In this document: positions 1-5,355 of the stretch, in pieces | Layout: the number at the start of each line of letters is the position of its first letter | How positions within the stretch are numbered: the stretch's first letter is position 1 | The notes under the pieces: generated by a model | Seen by the model: the letters and a program-made list of their open reading frames with translations, nothing else | What the model was told of the DNA's origin: nothing | Database searches by the model: none | Assembly: GCA_021778875.1 (NCBI GenBank) | Contig: JAJYBT010000266.1 | Location: forward strand, 1 to 5,355 | Direction of reading: 5' to 3' | Source: Acidobacteriota bacterium | Lineage (GTDB): Bacteria; Acidobacteriota; Terriglobia; Terriglobales; Acidobacteriaceae | Length of the DNA: 5,355 bases | Position numbers and translations under genes: made by a program

Positions 1-711
1 AAGCAGACCATGGTTCGGCACGCCTTCCACCCGCACTGTCAGCAGAGCGTCCCCACGCACCACAATCGGCCGCAGCGTCAGCAGATGGGGACAGATCGGC
101 GTTACCACCATCGCATCCACATCGGGCGTAAGAATGGGACCATTCGCGGCCAGCGTGTAAGCTGTCGAGCCGGTCGGCGTGGAAACAATCACGCCATCAG
201 CGCGGAACCGAGCTACACTCTTGCCGTCCAGCTCAACCGCAAAATCGCCCATCCGCGCGATATCGCCCTTGGAAACCACCACCTCGTTCAGCGCCTCGTG
301 GGAGGAGTGCAGCGCTCCGTCGCGCCACACCGCAGCATTGAGCATCACCCGCGCGTCGAGCGAATGGCAATTCGTGCACCAGCCTTCAAGTGTCGTGTAA
401 AGGTCGGCCAGCCGAATCTCAGTAAGAAAGCCGAGGAATCCCAGGTTCACGCCGAGAATGGGCGTTCCTGTCGCCGCAAAAATGCGCGCTACGGAGAGCA
501 GCGTGCCGTCGCCGCCCAGCACGATTACCAATTCCGGTCCGAATGCGGGCATCTCCGTGCGATCCACAACCGGCGCATCGCTGCAAAATGCGCCGCCCTC
601 GCGGTCCAGCAGCGAATCGTAGCCGCGTTGGCGCAACCATGCAATCAGCTCCGGCAGAATCCGGGCCAGTTCTTCCTTTTGCGGCTTGCAGACAATCGCG
701 ACGCGAACCAT
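1..711 (-). CDS. nadK: NAD kinase, 3'-truncated by the window edge
   Basis: Cytosolic NAD kinase phosphorylates NAD to NADP with ATP or polyphosphate and is the source of the cellular NADP pool. I translated this frame by hand: 237 codons run open to base 1, so roughly the last 50 residues of a usual 280-300 residue protein are missing. The signature motifs are all present: GGDGT at residues 66-70 (D68 the catalytic aspartate), GVNLGFLGFL at 87-96, Asn142-Glu143, the STPTGSTAY nucleotide-binding loop at 177-185, NGPI at 190-193, and PHLLTLRPIVV at 208-218. The ATG at 711 is chosen because the first beta strand (VRVAIVCKP) follows at once, as in known NAD kinases, and no in-frame ATG, GTG or TTG lies in the gap behind it. 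The Shine-Dalgarno is weak (GGGA four bases upstream). tlyA ends 56 bases upstream on the same strand, so co-transcription is likely. Confidence 0.97.
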   Translation of the reverse strand, partial: MVRVAIVCKPQKEELARILPELIAWLRQRGYDSLLDREGGAFCSDAPVVDRTEMPAFGPELVIVLGGDGTLLSVARIFAATGTPILGVNLGFLGFLTEIRLADLYTTLEGWCTNCHSLDARVMLNAAVWRDGALHSSHEALNEVVVSKGDIARMGDFAVELDGKSVARFRADGVIVSTPTGSTAYTLAANGPILTPDVDAMVVTPICPHLLTLRPIVVRGDALLTVRVEGVPNHGLL

Positions 712-767
712 GCGGTCCCAGTGTAACGGATGCCGGCCGGACCCGGCGCAAAGCTGCCCAGCCTCCG

Positions 768-1550
768 TCAGCCCTGCATCGGCGGCGCGCCCACTCGTGC
801 GTACAGCAGAAACTCAACGTTGCCCTCCGCCCCTGTAATCGGCGAAGCGATCGTCTCAACCACCTGCCACCCCAGCGACTCCACACACTCCGCCACGCGC
901 TCGATTGCCTGCCGGTGCGCCTCCGGGTCCCGCACGATTCCCCCCTTGCCCACCTTGCCGCGCCCCGCCTCGAACTGCGGCTTCACCAGAATCACCGCCT
1001 CGCGAAGCTCCGGCGCTGCTCGCAGCACCGGCTCCAGCAGCAGCGTCGCTGAGATAAACGACACATCCATCACCAGCAGCGTGAGTTCAGGATTCCCCGC
1101 CACGGCCAGCGCCCCCGGCGTCAGCAGCCGCGCATTGGTGCGCTCCTGCAGCCGCACGCGCGCGTCGTTGCGCAGCTTCATCGCAATTTGCCCAAACCCC
1201 GTATCCACAGCCGTCACATGCGCCGCGCCATGCTGCAGAAGGCAGTCCGTGAAGCCGCCCGTGGAAGCGCCCACATCCAGGCACGCCCTCCCCGTCACAT
1301 CGATGCTCCAGTGCTCCAGCGCGCCTTCCAACTTCAATCCGCCACGGCTGACATACCGCATATCCTCGCCCAGCAGCCGCACCGGCGCTTCGGCCGCCAC
1401 CGCCGTTCCCGGCTTGTCCACCTTCTGCTCGCTCACCAGCACCCGGCCCGCCAGAATCAGCGCGCGCGCCCGCTCGCGGCTGGCGACAAGGCCCCGCTCC
1501 ACCAGCAGCACATCCACGCGGATTTTTGCCCGTCCTGTTGCTTTTTCCAT
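768..1550 (-). CDS. tlyA: TlyA family rRNA (cytidine-2'-O)-methyltransferase
   Basis: A 260-residue S-adenosylmethionine-dependent methyltransferase that, in characterised relatives, 2'-O-methylates cytidine in 23S rRNA (C1920) and in some species also 16S rRNA (C1409), at the subunit interface. An S4 RNA-binding domain occupies about residues 9-60 (RVDVLLVERGL onward). The SAM-binding Rossmann fold starts at LDVGASTGGFTDCLLQ (91-106). The K-D-K-E set typical of these 2'-O-methyltransferases appears as K73 (SRGGLKL), D162 (MDVSFIS), K190 (VKPQFE) and E246 (GNVEF). Only about nine residues follow the last strand, without the longer C-terminal tail of the mycobacterial protein, so it resembles the shorter 23S-only type; that assignment is inference. 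The ATG at 1550 has a GGGTGGA ribosome site 6 bases upstream. nadK follows after 56 bases. A hairpin at 1571-1612 separates tlyA from the lipoprotein gene upstream. The haemolysin name sometimes attached to this family is historical. Confidence 0.96.
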   Translation of the reverse strand: MEKATGRAKIRVDVLLVERGLVASRERARALILAGRVLVSEQKVDKPGTAVAAEAPVRLLGEDMRYVSRGGLKLEGALEHWSIDVTGRACLDVGASTGGFTDCLLQHGAAHVTAVDTGFGQIAMKLRNDARVRLQERTNARLLTPGALAVAGNPELTLLVMDVSFISATLLLEPVLRAAPELREAVILVKPQFEAGRGKVGKGGIVRDPEAHRQAIERVAECVESLGWQVVETIASPITGAEGNVEFLLYARVGAPPMQG

Positions 1551-1556
1551 CGTTCA

Positions 1557-1563
1557 TCCACCC
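1557..1563 (-). promoter_or_regulatory. Ribosome binding site of tlyA
   Basis: Minus-strand GGGTGGA lies 6 bases before the ATG at 1550. An out-of-frame ATG overlaps its end (1555-1557), so the site could in principle serve either. The TlyA frame carries the complete S4 and methyltransferase domains, which decides in favour of 1550. Confidence 0.55.
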
Positions 1564-1570
1564 GCTGCGG

Positions 1571-1612
1571 AAAGAAGAGAAGGGCCATTCCCGCTGTGAG
1601 GAATGACCCTTC
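1571..1612 (-). terminator. Intrinsic terminator hairpin after the lipoprotein gene
   Basis: A 13-bp inverted repeat has arms 1579-1591 and 1600-1612 and an 8-base loop at 1592-1599. Read on the minus strand, the single imperfection is a G-U wobble, whereas the plus-strand RNA would have a C-A mismatch. The minus-strand 3' arm is followed by TCTTCTTT (1578-1571), six T in eight. Both points favour a minus-strand terminator. It begins 24 bases after the lipoprotein stop codon (1637) and its tail ends 20 bases before the tlyA start, so it either isolates the two genes or acts as an attenuator ahead of tlyA. The tail is not a pure T run, so efficiency is uncertain. Confidence 0.75.
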
Positions 1613-1636
1613 AAATGCAGTGATTCGGAATGCCTG

Positions 1637-3184
1637 TTATGGCAGCGTCTGGCAATCGGCCAGCGTGTAATTCGCCCCATACGTTGCAATCATCTGCGCG
1701 GGAGGCAGGTAGCAGGGCTGGCCTCCGCCGGGCCTGCGGCTCGTCACAATGTTGTTGCCAAGACTGGCGTTCTGCGTGCTCACCCGCACGTCAACAATAT
1801 TGCCCTGCACCAGCACCGTCGTACCCACAACATCCTGATCTGTGCGAATAATTGTCAGGTACGGACTGTCCGGCGAGGCCACGTACACCTTGCCGTAAAG
1901 CGAGTTCATCGTGGAGACAACTGTACGCGGGTGGCCAACAACATCCAGTGTCTTCTCAACAGAATGGCTGCTCAGGTTCACAATCGTCACCGTGCCATTC
2001 GTTGTCCCGTCGCCCTGGTTGGCTGTATATGCACGGCTGCCGTCGTAAAGCGCCGTCACGCTCGCCGGGTTCTTACCCACCGGTATCGTGAACGTGGTGC
2101 CAAACGTTGAGCTGTCGTTGCCATAGATGTCCAGGCTCACGTCGATCACGCTGATCGTTCCACCGTCGTAGTTGGCCACAATCAGTTGTTGCGTCAACGC
2201 GTTGTATTCGGCATACACCGGGCCGGCCGTGGCGGTCATGCCCGCGGTTCCGTTCGGCGGCGTGATGCCCGTCGCGGTCACCGCCGTGGTCGAAAGCGGA
2301 AGCGTCGGATGGCAATACACCGTCTGGCCGTTCTGGTTCGTGAACGGAGTGCAGGCGTCAAGCATATTGTTCTGGCTGTTGATCACTGAGATCGTGTCGC
2401 TGCCGCGGTTCAGAACGAACGTCCGCTTGTTGTCAGGACTCTGCACCCCGAAAACAGGGCACTTCCCCACCGGAATGCGCGCCGAGACGGTGTAACTCGA
2501 AACCTCGATCGCATCCACTTCGCCGTTCTGTGAAACCGTGGACGGGGAAACATTGCAGGCCACGCCGTAAGGAATAATGCTCGCCGTCGGCGTGTTCACA
2601 TTGTTCGTGCTGATCGTATAGTTGCGCTGCCCGATAAGGATCGGCCCCAGCGTCATCAGCGGCGTCGGCGCCACGGGTACCGCAAGCTTGAACGTCTGCG
2701 GACTGCCCGTCAGCACGTCCACCAGGTTACCTTCCAGGTCCGTTACCCACAGTCCCGCCGAAGGAGCATACATGTTCACCGGCTGAGACGTGCTCGGCAG
2801 CGTGCTGTAATTCACCAGCCGCTCCTGCAACTGAGTGGAAACGGGGAAGTTGGTGAGCGTGCCGTCGCTGTTGATGGTGTAGCCCGAACTGCCGCTCTCA
2901 TCCACTGCAAAAGCCAGGGGCCCCGGCCCAATCGGCGCCGTCGCCATCACCGTATCGCCCGCGTAGTCAATCACCGTGGCAATACCAGGCGTCGTCGGCG
3001 AGGGCGACGAAACCACCACCGCCAGAGACGTTGGCTGCGAGGGGGGACCGTTGGGGTTGATGGGAGTGACAGTTGGCCGGTAATTGTTGCCGCAACCGGC
3101 GACCAGGGCCGCAGCCGCAAAAGCCGCACCCGCCTGAACCAACCGCACACGCGCCTGGCCTGAAATCATGGGAAAAAGACTCAT
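1637..3184 (-). CDS. Secreted YVTN/beta-propeller repeat lipoprotein
   Basis: A 515-residue envelope lipoprotein of unknown specific function. The N-terminus is a lipoprotein signal peptide: basic residues (R12, R14), a hydrophobic Ala-rich stretch at 16-29, and the lipobox V28-A29-G30-C31, so the mature protein would start at lipidated C31 followed by GNNYRP. A Pro/Ser/Thr-rich linker (about 36-66) leads into repeats of beta-propeller type. The clearest are IPVGKCPVFGVQSPDNKRTF to DTISVI (237-268), QLIVANYDGGTISVIDV (333-349), IPVGKNP to AYTANQ to TVTIVNL (367-404), and VVGHPR to KVYVASP to YLTII (415-446), the 'YVTN' pattern. The roughly 450-residue repeat region would suit about seven blades. 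Six cysteines remain in the mature chain (210, 242, 278, 291, 491, 511), so disulfides are possible. The start at 3184 is supported by AGGAAAG upstream. I see no catalytic motif. Family assignment is firm at the fold level; any role (binding, scaffolding) would be speculation. Confidence 0.88.
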   Translation of the reverse strand: MSLFPMISGQARVRLVQAGAAFAAAALVAGCGNNYRPTVTPINPNGPPSQPTSLAVVVSSPSPTTPGIATVIDYAGDTVMATAPIGPGPLAFAVDESGSSGYTINSDGTLTNFPVSTQLQERLVNYSTLPSTSQPVNMYAPSAGLWVTDLEGNLVDVLTGSPQTFKLAVPVAPTPLMTLGPILIGQRNYTISTNNVNTPTASIIPYGVACNVSPSTVSQNGEVDAIEVSSYTVSARIPVGKCPVFGVQSPDNKRTFVLNRGSDTISVINSQNNMLDACTPFTNQNGQTVYCHPTLPLSTTAVTATGITPPNGTAGMTATAGPVYAEYNALTQQLIVANYDGGTISVIDVSLDIYGNDSSTFGTTFTIPVGKNPASVTALYDGSRAYTANQGDGTTNGTVTIVNLSSHSVEKTLDVVGHPRTVVSTMNSLYGKVYVASPDSPYLTIIRTDQDVVGTTVLVQGNIVDVRVSTQNASLGNNIVTSRRPGGGQPCYLPPAQMIATYGANYTLADCQTLP

Positions 3185-3190
3185 TCAGTT

Positions 3191-3197
3191 CTTTCCT
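3191..3197 (-). promoter_or_regulatory. Ribosome binding site of the lipoprotein gene
   Basis: Minus-strand AGGAAAG sits 6 bases before the ATG at 3184. It supports that start over the in-frame ATG five codons later (3169), and the longer start also supplies the full signal peptide. Confidence 0.7.
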
Positions 3198-3209
3198 GCT
3201 TACCTCGTG

Positions 3210-3215
3210 ATTGTA
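3210..3215 (-). promoter_or_regulatory. Possible -10 element for the lipoprotein gene
   Basis: Minus-strand TACAAT matches the sigma-70 -10 consensus at five of six positions and lies in the only AT-rich patch of an otherwise GC-rich spacer. A start site about 7 bases downstream would give a leader of roughly 20 bases that includes the ribosome site. The hexamer 17 bases upstream (GCCCGA) does not resemble a -35 box, so this remains a weak candidate. Confidence 0.3.
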
Positions 3216-3408
3216 AATCAGGCAGCTGGGCATCGGGCATGCCGCCGGCCGTGGCCGCCGCATGGCGGAAACCAGAATCGAGCCACCACCCGCGCGGGAC
3301 CAGTCGCCGGCGCGCGCTTCCGCCTGAAGCTCATCGCTTGTTTGCATTGAGCGCTGCCGGTTTCGAGCCTGCGACTGCGCCCCATTCGCCCCGCGGAAAT
3401 CAATTGCC

Positions 3409-5355
3409 TTAGTGGCCCACGACCTCGACAATTGCGCTGTCGGGGCCGCTCCATGCCGCCGCCCCCTCGTGCGTCAACTGCCGCTTTGCGTCATCCCAGT
3501 GCAGCCGCGTCGCCGCCCCCGCGCCCTTCTCGTACGCATAGGTCGTGCCGTCGTCAGAGAAGAGAGTAAAACTCGCATCCGCGCCGGGATAGACCCGCAC
3601 CTTCTCGATAGCCTGCTTCTCGTGCGTGCTCTCCACCGCCGCCCCGACCGGGATAATCGAGCCCGCCCGCACAAACAGCGGAATCGTCTCAATCGGCGCA
3701 GCCACCGTAATCGTCTGCCCGCCCTTCACCCGCTCATGGGTCCAGTAGTTGTACCAGTCCGCGCCCGCCGGCAGATAAACCGTGCGGCTCGTCGCGCCCT
3801 GCTCCGTCACTGGCGCAACCAGAAACGCCGGCCCGAACATGTACTCGTCGCGCAGGTCGGCAACCTTCGGGTCGTTCGGAAAATCCAGCGGCAGCGCACG
3901 CAGAAAGGGCGCGCCCGTAACCCACGTCTTGTAGCCCAGCGAGTAGATATACGGCATCAGCTGATAGCGCAGCCGCAGATATTTCTCCAGAATCGGCTGC
4001 GCCTGCTTGCCGTACGACCACACCTCGTTGGAGTGGCGGCTCCCATGCGTGCGGAATATCGGCAGAAACGCCGCGTACTGGAACCAGCGCGTATACAGCT
4101 CGGGATAATCGTCATACCCGCCCACATTCGCACGCGCATCGGAAGGGTCCAGCAGCGGCGGGTGCGCCGGATAATGTACCGCGGGCAGATACTGCCATCC
4201 GCCCGTGTCGTTGGACCAGTACGTGATTCCCGATGCCGCAAAGTCCAGCCCCGTCGGAATCTGCCGCCGCAGCGTGTCCCACGTCGGAGCAATGTCGGAC
4301 GACCACACGATCGCCCCGTTGCGCTGCACGCCCAGGTAGGCATCGCGCGACAGAATCAGCGCCCGCCGCCCTGGCTCGTCCTTGCGGAACCCATCGTACA
4401 AAGCGCCCGTGTGAAACAGCGGGTAAATGTTGAAGTACTCCGTGCCCGGGCCAATGTGGAAATACGCCCCGTTCGGCGGCAGGTCAGGCTCGGTCTCATC
4501 GGCCCAGAGCGAATCGAATCCCTTGCTCAAAATGTTTTCGCGAATCGTCTTCCAGTACCACGCCGCCGCCTCGGGATTCGTCGTGTCAATATCCGAGCCC
4601 GCGCGGTCGTAGGGCAGCCCGTTGATGGGCGTGCCGTCGGCCAGGCTGATGAACCAGCCTTTCTTCAGCAGTTCGTCATAGAAGCGGTCTTCCGGCACAA
4701 ATCGCGGCCACACGCTGATCATCGTCTCAAAGCCCATCTCGTGGAGCTGCCTGTTCATCGCCGCCGGGTTCGGCCACGCCTTCGCGTCAAAATCCATCTG
4801 CCCCATCTTCGTGTAATAGAACCAGTCCACCACCAGCACATCCGCCGGCAGATGCCTGTCGCGATAGCCCTTCGCCACGCCGAGCAGTTCAGCCTGGCTC
4901 GCATAGCGCTGCTTGCACTGGATATACCCGTACGCCGCCTTCGGCAGCATCGGCGTCGGTCCGGTCAGCAGCTTGTACCCCCCATAGATTTCATCCGCCG
5001 TAGCGCCCGCAATCACGAAGAACGAAACGCGGTCGCCCACCTCGCTCATCCAGCGCGTCTGCTCGTTAAAGCCCGGCTCGATCGTCGTCTTCGATGGGTT
5101 GTCCCACACCAGGCCATAACCCTTGTTCGTCACCAGAAACGGCACGCACGTGCTCGGCCCGGCGGGCGCGTTGTAGTCGTTCCAGCAGCGAACAGGATGC
5201 CCGCGATGATCGAGAAAACCCTCCTGGTTTTGCCCCAGCCCGTAGTAATGCTCATCGTCCGGCGACGCAAACCACGCGCCCACGGTATAGAACTCATGGT
5301 CCGTCGGACGCCGGTCGCGCACGAGGTCCGCCGTGCCGTCCTTGTGATTCGGAGA
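3409..5355 (-). CDS. Glycoside hydrolase family 31 enzyme (alpha-xylosidase/alpha-glucosidase type), 5'-truncated
   Basis: A retaining alpha-glycosidase that releases alpha-linked xylose or glucose from the non-reducing end of oligosaccharides. The frame is open to base 5355, giving 648 visible residues plus a TAA stop; a GTG at 5322 is internal. Numbered from the edge, the end of the N-terminal mutarotase-like domain is visible (YYGLGQNQEGF, 37-47; FLVTNKGYGLVWDN, 73-86). The (beta/alpha)8 barrel follows from about residue 132, with DVLVVDWFYY at 172-181, the nucleophile in WADETEPD (D286, codon 4500-4498), the acid/base in VWSSDI (D354, codon 4296-4294), YWSNDTGGW at 379-387 and FRTHGSRHSNEVWSYG at 434-449. 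C-terminal beta domains include a YPGADASFTLFSDDG segment (589-603) of the DUF5110 type. The Asp-x-Thr-Glu-Pro nucleophile loop recalls the xyloglucan alpha-xylosidase branch (Cellvibrio Xyl31A style), but exact substrate is inference. Perhaps 150-250 N-terminal residues, including any signal peptide, lie outside the window. The gene is intact within view. Confidence 0.96.
   Translation of the reverse strand, partial: SPNHKDGTADLVRDRRPTDHEFYTVGAWFASPDDEHYYGLGQNQEGFLDHRGHPVRCWNDYNAPAGPSTCVPFLVTNKGYGLVWDNPSKTTIEPGFNEQTRWMSEVGDRVSFFVIAGATADEIYGGYKLLTGPTPMLPKAAYGYIQCKQRYASQAELLGVAKGYRDRHLPADVLVVDWFYYTKMGQMDFDAKAWPNPAAMNRQLHEMGFETMISVWPRFVPEDRFYDELLKKGWFISLADGTPINGLPYDRAGSDIDTTNPEAAAWYWKTIRENILSKGFDSLWADETEPDLPPNGAYFHIGPGTEYFNIYPLFHTGALYDGFRKDEPGRRALILSRDAYLGVQRNGAIVWSSDIAPTWDTLRRQIPTGLDFAASGITYWSNDTGGWQYLPAVHYPAHPPLLDPSDARANVGGYDDYPELYTRWFQYAAFLPIFRTHGSRHSNEVWSYGKQAQPILEKYLRLRYQLMPYIYSLGYKTWVTGAPFLRALPLDFPNDPKVADLRDEYMFGPAFLVAPVTEQGATSRTVYLPAGADWYNYWTHERVKGGQTITVAAPIETIPLFVRAGSIIPVGAAVESTHEKQAIEKVRVYPGADASFTLFSDDGTTYAYEKGAGAATRLHWDDAKRQLTHEGAAAWSGPDSAIVEVVGH

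Noticed and set aside
10..726. A 238-codon plus-strand open frame antisense to the NAD kinase gene.
   Set aside because: The product is His/Arg/Gln-rich without motifs, while the minus strand encodes an unmistakable NAD kinase over the same bases.
712..767. A GCCGG/CCGGC inverted repeat and a TACACT hexamer in the tlyA-nadK gap, considered as a terminator or a nadK promoter.
   Set aside because: The repeat leaves too small a loop, no T run follows, and TACACT lies only 7 bases from the nadK start with no matching -35 element.
730..1599. A 289-codon plus-strand open frame directly antisense to tlyA.
   Set aside because: It mirrors the GC-rich codon pattern of tlyA, is rich in Ser/Arg/Pro/Ala of low complexity, shows no recognisable domain, and tlyA on the other strand has full family motifs.
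3225..3240. A short tandem GGGCAT-GGGCAT repeat and the GGCATGCC palindrome upstream of the lipoprotein gene, considered as an operator.
   Set aside because: It is too short and too GC-typical to set apart from chance, and no second copy is found elsewhere in the window.
3289..3316. The self-complementary CCCGCGCGGG and a second CGCGCG run that could form a hairpin after the GH31 gene.
   Set aside because: The stem is only about 6 bp of simple CG alternation with a long loop, and no T-rich tail follows on the minus strand, so I do not call a GH31 terminator here.
3168..3454. Small open frames on both strands across the spacer between the GH31 and lipoprotein genes.
   Set aside because: They overlap the ends of the two real genes, have no convincing ribosome sites, and give Arg/Pro-rich sequence typical of chance frames in GC-rich DNA.

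Overview
The window is an ordinary stretch of a high-GC bacterial chromosome in which every supportable gene lies on the minus strand. Four protein genes fill it almost completely. In transcription order (right to left) they are a 5'-truncated glycoside hydrolase family 31 enzyme, a secreted YVTN/beta-propeller lipoprotein, the rRNA 2'-O-methyltransferase TlyA, and a 3'-truncated NAD kinase. The best guess for the source is an acidobacterium (Acidobacteriota, Terriglobia-like). This rests on the GC-rich third positions, the lipoprotein start with Cys-Gly-Asn-Asn-Tyr-Arg-Pro after the lipobox (a style I associate with acidobacterial beta-propeller lipoproteins), and a GH31 enzyme nearby. It is an inference from memory, not a search result.

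Layout. Positions 5355-3409 encode a GH31 alpha-glycosidase, most like the alpha-xylosidase/alpha-glucosidase group, with both catalytic aspartates present. A 224-base spacer (3408-3185) holds the start signals of the next gene. Positions 3184-1637 encode a 515-residue lipoprotein built of beta-propeller repeats. A strong hairpin with a pyrimidine/T-rich tail (1612-1571) follows it and looks like an intrinsic terminator on the minus strand. Positions 1550-768 encode TlyA, and after a 56-base gap positions 711-1 encode the first 237 residues of NAD kinase.

Function. The window divides into two parts. The right half handles the cell exterior: oligosaccharide hydrolysis and an envelope-anchored propeller protein of unknown role. 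The left half is housekeeping: ribosome methylation and NADP synthesis. tlyA followed by nadK is a known conserved order (tlyA-ppnK-recN in Mycobacterium tuberculosis), so recN is the natural prediction just beyond the left edge.

I looked for mobile elements, CRISPR arrays, tRNA or rRNA genes and unusual repeats and saw none. I found no convincing undescribed system. The points most worth a second look are the hairpin wedged directly ahead of tlyA and the uncharacterised propeller lipoprotein.
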